Positions 1-7,404 of a stretch of DNA of 64,000 nucleotides are shown one piece after another. Source of the stretch: Kaistella flava (ex Peng et al. 2021) (GTDB lineage: Bacteria; Bacteroidota; Bacteroidia; Flavobacteriales; Weeksellaceae); NCBI RefSeq assembly GCF_015191005.1, contig NZ_CP040442.1, positions 1,736,001 through 1,800,000 on the forward strand, in the 5' to 3' direction. The translations under genes were made by a program, and so were the position numbers. Position 1 is the first letter of the stretch. Every line of letters begins with the position of its first letter. The notes under the pieces are model-generated. The model did not search any database and was not told the origin of the DNA. It saw only the letters and a program-made list of their open reading frames with translations.

Positions 1-1
1 T

Positions 2-424
2 AGAATTGAAACTCTTACAGAGAAACCAAGTTTTAAAAATTCGGTATCGAATAGGTGTTTAGTTTTAGTCAATGGTTTTTATGAATGGAAATGGTTGGAC
101 TCAAAAGGTAAAAATAAAGAGAAATACTTCATCACATTAGATAATGGAAATAAACCGTTTGCACTTGGTGGGATATATAATATTTGGACTGATAAGAATA
201 CTAATGAAACTCTTACAAGCTTTTCTATTGTAACTTCTAATGCTAATGAATTGATGGCAGAAATCCACAATTCAAAGGATCGCATGCCACTGGTTTTATC
301 AAAAGAAGCGGAAAAAAATTGGCTATCTGATAGACCTATAGATGACTTCGCTTTTCCACATTACGACCCTGCATTAATTGCATTAAATTTAGATTCTTCT
401 TCATCTCCCAAAACCCTTTTTTAA
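2..424 (+). CDS. SRAP/HMCES-family DNA-protein crosslink protein (YedK-like), 5' partial
   Basis: The reading frame is open from the window edge, so the N-terminus, including the catalytic Cys2 expected in this family, lies outside. About 140 residues are visible. SRAP proteins shield abasic sites in single-stranded DNA by forming a covalent crosslink through Cys2. Visible family marks are the NGFYEWK motif around bases 71-91, whose Glu matches the active-site Glu, and IHNSKDRMP around bases 270-290, whose His matches the active-site His. A TTG at 95 is an internal codon and not the start, because conserved sequence precedes it. The gene ends with a short Ser-rich tail. The family assignment is firm; the actual start cannot be seen. 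Confidence 0.88.
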   Translation, partial: RIETLTEKPSFKNSVSNRCLVLVNGFYEWKWLDSKGKNKEKYFITLDNGNKPFALGGIYNIWTDKNTNETLTSFSIVTSNANELMAEIHNSKDRMPLVLSKEAEKNWLSDRPIDDFAFPHYDPALIALNLDSSSSPKTLF

Positions 425-509
425 TAAAAATTTGTTAAAGTTCTTTATCGATATTTGAAATGAAAAAAATCACTTAGTATAGTTATAAGCATCTGATTAT
501 TAGTTTACT

Positions 510-1097
510 CTAAAATTTAATCCCCTTAACTTTTGTTAAGTATTTAATTTTTTCTTCAACAAATTCTCTTGTTATTTGCTTATGTTCCAGTATTTTGAAT
601 ACGTATTTCAAAAAACCAAATATTTCATCGTCAACCATTGCAGATAAGAAAACATGTAAATCTCTTTTGTCTGCATCTTCAAAATATTCTTCATCAAAGT
701 TTATGATTGTATCTGCTGATTGCTCCCACCTTTCACGAAAATAACCATCAAATTGAATGTTCTTTTCATCTGCACAAATCCTAATTAATTTCATCGATTC
801 AGAATAAAGATCATCTAATGGTTCTTCCAAAATATGTCCGAAACTTATATTAAATAGTTCGCAAATAGTGTAATGATATAGGTACGCAGGATTTGAAGCA
901 ACCATGTCATTAATTTGTTCCCTGAATATATTTCTTAAATCTGTCTGATATTTGGCACTTTGTGCTTTCATAAATAACTCTTCATCACGAAATTGATGAT
1001 GAAATACTTTACCATTATCTAAGGTAACAACTAGTTGATAATCTTTTTGACCAATTTCTTTAATTTTGATTTCGGATATTATAAATGGGATATACAT
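510..1097 (-). CDS. hypothetical protein, 195 aa
   Basis: I do not recognise this protein. The ATG at 1097 is preferred over an upstream in-frame TTG at 1106. The N-terminal 45 residues look like a small beta sheet (DYQLVVTLDNGKVF), loosely like DUF2442-type N-termini, but this is weak. The rest is acidic and probably alpha-helical, with clusters of Phe and Tyr and a Lys-rich end. There is no signal peptide or membrane segment, so it is probably cytoplasmic. It is followed on the same strand by no close partner; the 97-aa gene lies 52 bases upstream and could share a transcript. Confidence 0.6.
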   Translation of the reverse strand: MYIPFIISEIKIKEIGQKDYQLVVTLDNGKVFHHQFRDEELFMKAQSAKYQTDLRNIFREQINDMVASNPAYLYHYTICELFNISFGHILEEPLDDLYSESMKLIRICADEKNIQFDGYFRERWEQSADTIINFDEEYFEDADKRDLHVFLSAMVDDEIFGFLKYVFKILEHKQITREFVEEKIKYLTKVKGIKF

Positions 1098-1149
1098 TAA
1101 ATGCAATATTTAGTATTATTAATTATTTCTGAAAAGTAAATTTATAATT

Positions 1150-1443
1150 TTATTTGCTTTTCATCCTACGTTCTCCCCAATTAGAATTATCTTCTTTCTC
1201 TATTGCTGTAGATTTTTTAATTGGACTAATTACAAAACCCAACCAACACCTTGCTAACTTTTCTCCATTAATATCTACAGATTGTAGTTTTATATAGAGT
1301 TTTACCATCTCATGCAAAAGGAATTCTTTCACTTCACCAGCATTGGCCTTAGTGTAAAAAACATCTATTTGCTGCTTTTTATCGGTCGTTTCCAGTCGAA
1401 TAAAGGTCTCTGTAATTTTTAAAATTATTCCTGCTATTTCCAT
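1150..1443 (-). CDS. small hypothetical protein, possible OB-fold
   Basis: This is a 97-aa protein of unknown function. It begins MEIAGIILKITETFIRLET, an alternating hydrophobic pattern like the first strands of an OB-fold and loosely like Bacteroidota DUF3127 proteins, which also begin with ME(I/L)xGxVI. The last 20 residues are charged and probably disordered. There is no signal peptide. It sits just upstream of the 195-aa gene on the same strand. The OB-fold suggestion is inference from the residue pattern only. Confidence 0.5.
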   Translation of the reverse strand: MEIAGIILKITETFIRLETTDKKQQIDVFYTKANAGEVKEFLLHEMVKLYIKLQSVDINGEKLARCWLGFVISPIKKSTAIEKEDNSNWGERRMKSK

Positions 1444-1628
1444 TTAGCAAAATTGATACATTTCGTAACAAAAACAAAAAAAACATTGCTACAATTTGTA
1501 ACAATGTTTAATTGTGTGATTTATATGCTGTTACTAATAGTTAAAAAAAGATTAATAAGTTCAATCGCTTATTATATAAGTTAATTTAAATCTAAATCTT
1601 TATTGTTCTAATAGAATATGGTTCTACC

Positions 1629-3281
1629 TTATTGTTTAATAATTTTAATGTGACTTACTCCTAATTCGTTAGTAATAACTACAAAGTAGATTCCAGTTGG
1701 TTGATTGGTTAAATCAAAACTTTTAGTATTAAAGTTAGATATCGTTTGATGATCAATTCTTTTTCCCGAAGCATCATAAATTCTAATGTCCGTATTTCCT
1801 ACTACTACGTTTTCATTTTTAATATTAAATATTCCCTTACTCGGGTTAGGATAAATTAAATAATTATTCAATATTTTCTGGTTATTTTCTACTGCGAGCG
1901 GATTTGAAATAACGCCACCCGATAACTTATATAAGTAAGCGAATGCTTGATAATATTGATTAGCAATATTTAAGTCATGTACGATTAAAGTATTTTCATC
2001 GTTTTTATTTTCTGCTGCAGAACTCCAATTATGAGAACCTACTAAAACTAAAGGGTCTGATGAACTGTTGTAATTATCTACGACCATAAACTTGTGATGC
2101 ATAACCCCTTTTGAAGTATCAGTTCTAACTCGCGCCGCACCAATTTCAGTTTGTAATAATGCTTTCTGGTTCCCTTGCGGGTTCTGCGTATCCATTATAA
2201 GTTGTATGGAATACAACCCATTTGTATATTTATCAATTAACGCTGCACTAATATCTGTTCTCGTAATTAGCATAGTTGCGACATTGATGTCAGTATCTGC
2301 ACTGTTAATGGTCTCAATTATTTTTCCATTAGTACCATCACTAGGACTAAAATAACTATTTACTATTTTTCCACCGATGTTATAGGTATGAGGAGTATTA
2401 TCCATTTTATAAGGTCCGAATCTAGAATTAAATGGAATAGGAGTAGCGGTTGATGAGCCCCACATTTCTTCAAACTCAATTTGATATCCCAATGCTAACG
2501 ATTGATCCTGAATTACAATTGCACTGTTTTTGTCCGGACCATCAATTTGTGCCACCGTCCAATTTGTAGAACCCGTCCATACAATTGGCTTATTGGCATC
2601 AGAAACGTTTGCATCAAATATTACAAATTTATTGTGCATAATTCCGTAATTTGAATTATTTGGACTCGCTATTCTTGGGATAGAACTGTTTAGCAAAGGA
2701 ATCATTGCGCTTCCCGTACTTCCATCATAAACGATTCGCACCTGAACGCCTCTTGCAAAAGCATTATTAATTGCTCCGGCTATTCCAGTTGTCGAACTTG
2801 GCGAATAAGAGTTGTAAATGGCGATATCTAACGAAGTTGTACATGCATTAATATATGAGATCAACTTGTCATCTAACATATTTCCCAGATTCACTGCATT
2901 TTGGCCTTGACTATAAGTAATATCAACAGGATGATTAAAAAATACATCTATTGTTCCAGATGACTTTGAAGGTGCAGCTATAAAACTTGTCTGAAATCCT
3001 GTATTTTCTCCTTCAAGTATTTCATACTCCAATTTAATGATGGTGCTTGGCGGCGTATTTTGTAATGTGTAAATGTATTTATCGGTTGTATTTCTTTCTA
3101 TGGTTACTTCATTGTTGTAATATTTACCACTATACGCTTTAACATTAACAGGATAAGCAAATTTAATATCAATGTTTTGCGAATTATATGTGATAACAAA
3201 ATCTCTTTCTTTTGATGAAATCTGACTATACAATAAGATACTTTGAAAGAATAGTATTGCAAATAATAGATATTTTTTCAT
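1629..3281 (-). CDS. secreted phospholipase D-like protein with T9SS sorting domain
   Basis: The start is taken at 3281 because a clean signal peptide (MKKYLLFAILFFQSILLYSQ) begins there; an upstream ATG at 3347 would put 22 untypical residues in front. The 550-aa precursor has two PLD half-sites: HNK at residues 216-218, followed by GSTNW, and HHK at about 395-397, followed by GSHNW. Together they would form the two-His HKD active site of the PLD superfamily, which cleaves phosphodiesters in phospholipids or nucleic acid. Residues about 473-550 are a type A T9SS C-terminal domain (YPNPSKGIF, then GIYFVVI). It is therefore probably exported by T9SS and attached to the surface or released. Substrate cannot be decided: nuclease and lipase are both possible. 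Confidence 0.88.
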   Translation of the reverse strand: MKKYLLFAILFFQSILLYSQISSKERDFVITYNSQNIDIKFAYPVNVKAYSGKYYNNEVTIERNTTDKYIYTLQNTPPSTIIKLEYEILEGENTGFQTSFIAAPSKSSGTIDVFFNHPVDITYSQGQNAVNLGNMLDDKLISYINACTTSLDIAIYNSYSPSSTTGIAGAINNAFARGVQVRIVYDGSTGSAMIPLLNSSIPRIASPNNSNYGIMHNKFVIFDANVSDANKPIVWTGSTNWTVAQIDGPDKNSAIVIQDQSLALGYQIEFEEMWGSSTATPIPFNSRFGPYKMDNTPHTYNIGGKIVNSYFSPSDGTNGKIIETINSADTDINVATMLITRTDISAALIDKYTNGLYSIQLIMDTQNPQGNQKALLQTEIGAARVRTDTSKGVMHHKFMVVDNYNSSSDPLVLVGSHNWSSAAENKNDENTLIVHDLNIANQYYQAFAYLYKLSGGVISNPLAVENNQKILNNYLIYPNPSKGIFNIKNENVVVGNTDIRIYDASGKRIDHQTISNFNTKSFDLTNQPTGIYFVVITNELGVSHIKIIKQ

Positions 3282-3486
3282 AATTAATTTTTTTGTTAAA
3301 TTTAAAGTAAAACTACGCAATTTTATGAAGTGTAGAATTGGGAACAATTTGTCGTTTTTCTCATCATAGTAATTTAAACAAATTTGATTATCTCAATAAC
3401 ATGACGGCTATTCTTAGAAGGGCTATTAAAGGTTGGATATAACTTAACAGAGCCTAGCTCGAAATCCCCGCCCTGCCACAGCAAAT

Positions 3487-3598
3487 AACATAATCGCAAT
3501 TATACGCTAATTGCCAGCGCAAACCGTTGTATTCCGCTCCACTTCGTTGCGTTCCATACAATCCAGCACCATCTTCGCCTATAATTGAAGATTATGTT
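3487..3598. repeat. imperfect inverted repeat, arms 3487-3507 and 3577-3598
   Basis: The left arm AACATAATC-GCAATTATACGC and the right arm, read as its complement, AACATAATC-TTCAATTATAGGC match apart from an inserted base and two changes. The 69-base loop is rich in short CG-containing words and holds its own TTGTAT/ATACAA inverted pair. It could form a long hairpin in single-stranded DNA or RNA. Function unknown. Confidence 0.65.
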
Positions 3599-3733
3599 AA
3601 ATGCTTTCCTTTTGTTTGGGCAAAGCCCGCACAAGCCACCGCCATCCAGCCGCCAGGTCAGTTATAATTTATTAGGGCAGGACACCACTTGAAGACCTTC
3701 TAATCCCCTCCACCCAGCTAAGGATGCACAAAA

Positions 3734-4215
3734 ATGGTGCAGAGAGTTTCGGGATTGGCCATGTGGTTCCAGTCAATAAACTGCTTTTTTTCAGCGGAAA
3801 CTTGTAGTGGCAGTTTATTCACTTTCACCACCGCGCACAGCAGTATTCCTTGCTGCGAAAAATTGCTCTTGCCACCTCCTTTTTCCAGCACACAGTATTC
3901 ATACTTTAGTTTCATAGGCTAAGATTTTCAGTGTATGAATACCGCGTTCTGGAAAAGCCACCGCGCAGCAATTTTCCCCATCAATCCATACCGCTGCCTT
4001 TCCAACCGCTTGTCAAGTTCAGGCATTTGTTGACTATTTTTGCTTATAGTAAAATTGGTAAAGCACCATTTTTGTGCGAGTTGTTTCCCCCATTTTGCCA
4101 TCCCTTGTCCATGTTCCTCCAGTAACTATCCGGCGGAGCCGTACAGTCACTTCCGTCACCGCGCGCAGCAGAATGCCGGTACATCGGGTTTTCGATATTG
4201 TATTTTAGTTCCGGT
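3734..4215. repeat. three degenerate copies of a short coding-like module
   Basis: On the minus strand, 3915 back to 3734 encodes a peptide containing YEYCVLEK, SNFSQQGILL and AVVKVN. On the plus strand from 3934, YEYRVLEK and SNFPHQSI occur. On the minus strand, roughly 4180 back to 4100, GILLRAVTEVTVRL occurs. A 10-bp perfect inverted pair (GTATTCATAC at 3895-3904, GTATGAATAC at 3933-3942) joins copies one and two. The word GCTGCCTTTCC recurs near 3990 and 4228. The conservation at peptide level suggests these are decayed fragments of one small gene family. I cannot name the family. Confidence 0.5.
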
Positions 4216-4342
4216 GTACCGTCATACAGCTGCCTTTCCCAACGCTCGCCACCGCTCTGAATAATCGTCTTCGAAATAAAGCAGTTTATAGAAACACGAT
4301 CCCGCCGGTTCTCAATCGGAAGACCCGGCTACAGAAAAAAAT

Positions 4343-4511
4343 AAAAAAAAGAAAGTAAAGGTATACCGTCAGGAAAATGTGCTGTCAATATCAAGCCCTA
4401 GCGGGTTTTTTGCAAAAAATATAGCCGTCTAAAATACTACGTCTATATTTTTTGCAAAAAAATATTGCATCGCATTTTCCTTCCAGAAGGGTATTGCACT
4501 TTCTTTTTTTT
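4343..4511. repeat. 169-bp long inverted repeat with 19-bp perfect core
   Basis: The core arms are TTTTTTGCAAAAAATATAG at 4406-4424 and its exact complement at 4443-4461, around an 18-base loop. Further out the arms pair again: CAATAT 4386-4391 with 4462-4467, AGGAAAATG 4371-4379 with 4473-4481, and a 14-base purine tract 4343-4356 with 4498-4511. The spacing on the two sides differs by a few bases. It is far larger than a terminator. It may be an extrusion-prone site, a mobile-element end or a structured RNA. Confidence 0.8.
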
Positions 4512-4733
4512 CCTTTTTTCTTTTGAAAAATTTTCATCGAAACATCGTCAATAAATCCAAAGTTTAGTTTTCAGAAAGTACAGTCTGGAATTCCAGTAGT
4601 TTTGGAAAATCCATTTTCCAAATGTAAATTTTTAATTTATGTCTCCTAGTTAAAGGCTGTTCAACCCACCCTTAAAGGCTATGTATTCCACCTTATTAAA
4701 CAGACCGAAGCAACATAAAGCAAAACACAGAAA

Positions 4734-4754
4734 AACCTGCCTAAAAGACAGGTT
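4734..4754 (-). terminator. hairpin terminator after the small membrane protein cassette
   Basis: Minus-strand hairpin with arms AACCTGTCT and AGGCAGGTT and a short T run, 55 bases beyond the 87-aa gene. Confidence 0.6.
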
Positions 4755-4808
4755 CTCACAAATAACCAAATTACACAAACGATTTATAACCAGTTGATTA
4801 GGCTTGTT

Positions 4809-5072
4809 TTATTTAAAGTTTTCACCAGGTTTGGAAACGTTTTTTCCGTATTCTTCTGAACTTACAGCGGTCTGACTGACTGCACCGATGATGGTTCCAC
4901 CCAAAAGTAAATAGCCGCCTATAGAAATAATTCCTGCAGGTAAAGAAACTGGAGAAGCAATCAGAGCACCACCAACCGCAGAAAGGGTAAGACCTAGATT
5001 TCTCATAACCCTAAACCATTTTGGCGTAGGTGCTTGCATTCTGCTGACTAGATTTAGATTTCTATTTTTCAT
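4809..5072 (-). CDS. small hydrophobic membrane protein, 87 aa
   Basis: Function unknown. The basic N-terminus (residues 1-25) is followed by a Gly- and Ala-rich hydrophobic region at about 27-68 that can form two membrane helices (LGLTLSAVGGALIASPV, then IISIGGYLLLGGTIIGAV). The C-terminus is polar. The small size, two helices and position after a DUF5675 gene would fit a holin-like protein, but that is inference. Its start overlaps the end of the 88-aa gene by 11 bases, so the two are translated from one message. Confidence 0.7.
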   Translation of the reverse strand: MKNRNLNLVSRMQAPTPKWFRVMRNLGLTLSAVGGALIASPVSLPAGIISIGGYLLLGGTIIGAVSQTAVSSEEYGKNVSKPGENFK

Positions 5073-5328
5073 GGTCTTGATTTTTAATTTGTGTAAATTC
5101 CATTTTGCTGATCCTTTGTTCCAAATATTCGACCTTTTGATTTAGAAGTTCGTGGCCGTTCTTAAACTCTGATTTTATGAGCAATGCAGTAGTCTTGACT
5201 TCTGTCAGATTTTCTCCCATCTTCCGGAAATCATTATGAAGCTGCCGTATAAAAAAAGCAACAACTGCCAAAAGAACACTACTTGTAAAGCCAAAAAAAA
5301 TGCTTACTGTGATTTCATTTTCCATCAT
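5062..5328 (-). CDS. small protein with one membrane helix and a coiled coil, 88 aa
   Basis: Function unknown. Residues about 7-27 form a membrane helix (VSIFFGFTSSVLLAVVAFFI). The remaining 60 residues are charged and have heptad-like spacing (LLNQKVEYLEQRISKMEF), typical of a coiled coil. Two ATG codons are adjacent at 5328 and 5325. The layout resembles small phage proteins of lysis modules or tethering subunits. It lies 9 bases after the DUF5675 gene and overlaps the 87-aa gene, so the three form one operon. Confidence 0.7.
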   Translation of the reverse strand: MMENEITVSIFFGFTSSVLLAVVAFFIRQLHNDFRKMGENLTEVKTTALLIKSEFKNGHELLNQKVEYLEQRISKMEFTQIKNQDHEK

Positions 5329-5337
5329 TTCATATTT

Positions 5338-5790
5338 TTAAAATTGGAAAATATTTTCAATCACAATACCAGGATCCTTGCTTTTTGCAACGGATAACAA
5401 TTTTGGATAAATCATTTTGTAAGCATCAGTACTTTGCAATACTTGAAATTCACCATCTTTTTTAATCCAGGATAGACCACAAAGTGGACAACCTGCGGTT
5501 TCGCTGATTACATTTCCGATATGAATATAAACTGCGCTGAAAGTCGGAAGTCCGGCAATCTCAATCATGCCTTTATGATTGCTACCAAATTTTTGAGAAT
5601 ATTTGGTGTTCATTGCGCCAACCGTATTAACCTTTAAAGCAAATGATCCAACCGGAATAGCAGTTTGTTTCATGATTTTAACTTGTCGGATTTTATCCTC
5701 CAATAAAAAACATTGGAAAATGCCATCGATATACAAGTGGGAAAGTGTGCTGTTTTTGCCTTCGGCAACTCTAATTATTTTTGTTTTCAT
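5338..5790 (-). CDS. DUF5675-family protein
   Basis: The start at 5790 (MKTKIIRVAEG) is preferred to the longer frame from 5835 because the extra 15 residues are unlike the family. The 150-aa product has no signal peptide. The most conserved stretch is VYIHIGNVISETAGC, with His90, Thr98 and Cys101; the spacing of His, Gly and Cys is reminiscent of the L,D-transpeptidase active site, but DUF5675 has no function I can name with confidence. It heads a three-gene operon with two small membrane proteins. The 267-aa gene upstream is separated by a terminator. Confidence 0.8.
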   Translation of the reverse strand: MKTKIIRVAEGKNSTLSHLYIDGIFQCFLLEDKIRQVKIMKQTAIPVGSFALKVNTVGAMNTKYSQKFGSNHKGMIEIAGLPTFSAVYIHIGNVISETAGCPLCGLSWIKKDGEFQVLQSTDAYKMIYPKLLSVAKSKDPGIVIENIFQF

Positions 5791-5836
5791 TGTGTTTTGT
5801 TTAAAATGTTGAGTACACTGTTTAAAGGGATTCAAT

Positions 5837-5868
5837 CAAAAAAGCCTTCTATTTTGAAGAAGGCTTTG
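5837..5868 (-). terminator. hairpin terminator after the 267-aa gene
   Basis: Minus-strand hairpin with arms AAAGCCTTCT and AGAAGGCTTT and a T run, between the 267-aa gene and the DUF5675 gene. It suggests the 267-aa gene is a separate transcript, or that readthrough sets the ratio. Confidence 0.8.
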
Positions 5869-5880
5869 AAAGATTTATTA

Positions 5881-6684
5881 TTAAAATACTTCTACGATCC
5901 GCAAACAGTTTCCACTCGCAAACGGATAATATTGTCCGTTCACTTGCTGATAAAACTCAATGCCAATACACTGAACAACTGAAACGTCAGGCCCTAGTAC
6001 AGGAGCACCCGGTAGAGCTGCATTAATTGTTGCCCCAGTATAAGTGGCATTCATCGGAATATAAGCTGAATAAGCGATGTCACTCAGTTCATTATTCACG
6101 TTGTCATCTGGATCATAACTTCCGGTAGTTGGATTGTATGAAAAATCAGACAGTACCGCTAACGCATGAAGAATACGGAAGTGGGTTGCGCCTCCTGGAG
6201 CAGAAATCATTTCAACTGGATTAAATGCAGGAAGAATCAAATCGCCCTCATTTCTATCTACGGTATGATTCACGTCGTACGGCGCATTAAAAACACCATT
6301 GATGGAAATGTTTTTATCAAACTCGAATCCTTCAAGGTATTTTCTTTGTGTAGAAATTTCAATCTTACGGTAACCTCTGGCTTCAGTTCCATCTTCCAGA
6401 TTGATTTTCTTCATTACTGAAGTTAATCTTCCGGTAACTTGCGGATCCGTAAACGTTCCCATTAGTGAGGAAAGAGCTGTTCTAAGAGATTTCCCTGCTT
6501 TTGCACTGCCTCCGAACTCGTTCATGTTTTCACGGGTTCTTTCGAACTCCGGTGCTGTTTTCACTTGTTGAGCAGTTGGTCCACCGACCATGCCGGCAAA
6601 AAATCCTTTTTGCCCTTTAATTTTGAAATGTCTTACGTCGCCAATAGTTCCGACATACTTCATAAGACCTTTTTGTCTTGCCAT
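5881..6684 (-). CDS. conserved Bacteroidota hypothetical protein beginning MARQKG, 267 aa
   Basis: I recognise the N-terminal pattern (MARQKG, then GTIGD, a short spacer and RTRENMNEFG at residues 49-58) as one common in unannotated Bacteroidota proteins, often near DUF5675 genes, but no function is known to me. The N-terminal third is basic and Gly-rich; the C-terminal two thirds is rich in beta-prone, aromatic and Asn residues and ends in a strand-like VVQCIGIEFYQQV. There is no signal peptide. It has its own terminator. A structural or virion-like role is possible; this is inference from size and company. Confidence 0.75.
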   Translation of the reverse strand: MARQKGLMKYVGTIGDVRHFKIKGQKGFFAGMVGGPTAQQVKTAPEFERTRENMNEFGGSAKAGKSLRTALSSLMGTFTDPQVTGRLTSVMKKINLEDGTEARGYRKIEISTQRKYLEGFEFDKNISINGVFNAPYDVNHTVDRNEGDLILPAFNPVEMISAPGGATHFRILHALAVLSDFSYNPTTGSYDPDDNVNNELSDIAYSAYIPMNATYTGATINAALPGAPVLGPDVSVVQCIGIEFYQQVNGQYYPFASGNCLRIVEVF

Positions 6685-6792
6685 GATATTAAATTTTTAA
6701 AATTAGAAATGAATAAAAAACACTGTTGTCTAGACAGTTATAAATTTCTTCATTTATCTTTACATGAACAATACATAAAATACTGTAAACCA

Positions 6793-7350
6793 ATGAAATA
6801 CAAAGCATCAACACCAAATGAGAGGGCAAGTAAAGGCAATGCTTCAGAGAATCCTTCTTTTAAATATTTTCAAATTCCTGGGATTTGCACAGAAACATTT
6901 TGGATCATCGAAAGAGTTTTGGATGGTGACAGTTTAATCGTCAAAGAAGAGTTTGGGAAAGACACCAAAGAAATTCGCCTTTATGGGCTCGATGCACCGG
7001 AAGTGCATCTTAGCCGGAAAATGCGGGAGGATGAAGCTAAAAGTCGTATTCCTGCAGGCCTTCTGCTTCAGTACGGTCTTATGAGTTTGGATTATGTTTT
7101 ACAGATCGCACCACCTGGAACCCGGATTACCATTTTAACGGAAAGAAAAAACCAATTAGACTTCTGGCTGCGCCAACTAGCCTATGTGATATTACCGTCT
7201 GGAGAATGTCTGAATGAACTATTAATAGCAAATGGCTGGGCAAAAGCCAGCCATTCCTATTATTGTTCTATGAATGCAGAATACCAATCATTAAATTTTC
7301 ACGCGAAACTAAACAAGAACGGTATCTATCTGCATACCAATATTTTCTAA
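6793..7350 (+). CDS. thermonuclease (SNase-like) domain protein
   Basis: The start is set at ATG 6793 because a promoter-like TATCTTTA lies about 35 bases upstream and the domain begins soon after; an in-frame ATG at 6709 is the alternative. The 185-aa protein has an SNase fold: DGDS (Asp45), IRLYGLDAPE (Arg62, Asp67, Glu70) and an Arg127 in DFWLRQLAYV, matching the Ca-binding Asp residues, general-base Glu and phosphate-binding Arg residues of staphylococcal nuclease. Position 68 is Ala where the staphylococcal enzyme has Thr. No signal peptide is visible, so it may be intracellular. It is divergent from the 267-aa gene and the last gene of the accessory-looking left region. Confidence 0.85.
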   Translation: MKYKASTPNERASKGNASENPSFKYFQIPGICTETFWIIERVLDGDSLIVKEEFGKDTKEIRLYGLDAPEVHLSRKMREDEAKSRIPAGLLLQYGLMSLDYVLQIAPPGTRITILTERKNQLDFWLRQLAYVILPSGECLNELLIANGWAKASHSYYCSMNAEYQSLNFHAKLNKNGIYLHTNIF

Positions 7351-7404
7351 TTTGTTGTACCTATGTTGTACCTATACTTTTAAAACTATGTATAAAGCCC
7401 TTGT

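Larger units (their letters stand above)
3282..4808. other. gene-free, repeat-rich stretch of about 1.5 kb
   Basis: No convincing gene lies here. Short open frames exist on both strands, but they have no start signals and two of them are inverted copies of each other. From about 3430 to 4320 the DNA is clearly richer in G and C than the flanking genes, and it contains several inverted and direct repeats listed separately. From 4340 to 4515 there is a large inverted repeat. From 4560 to 4730 I see nothing. The composition and degenerate repeats suggest remains of a mobile element, but no recombinase is present. Confidence 0.7.

Noticed and set aside
3718-4264. Four short overlapping open frames on both strands
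   Set aside because: They have no start signals or promoters and lie in degenerate inverted repeats, so they are treated as decayed fragments, not genes.
6565-6792. Longer start for the thermonuclease gene
   Set aside because: The first 50 codons overlap the divergent 267-aa gene and its promoter region, and resemble no protein.
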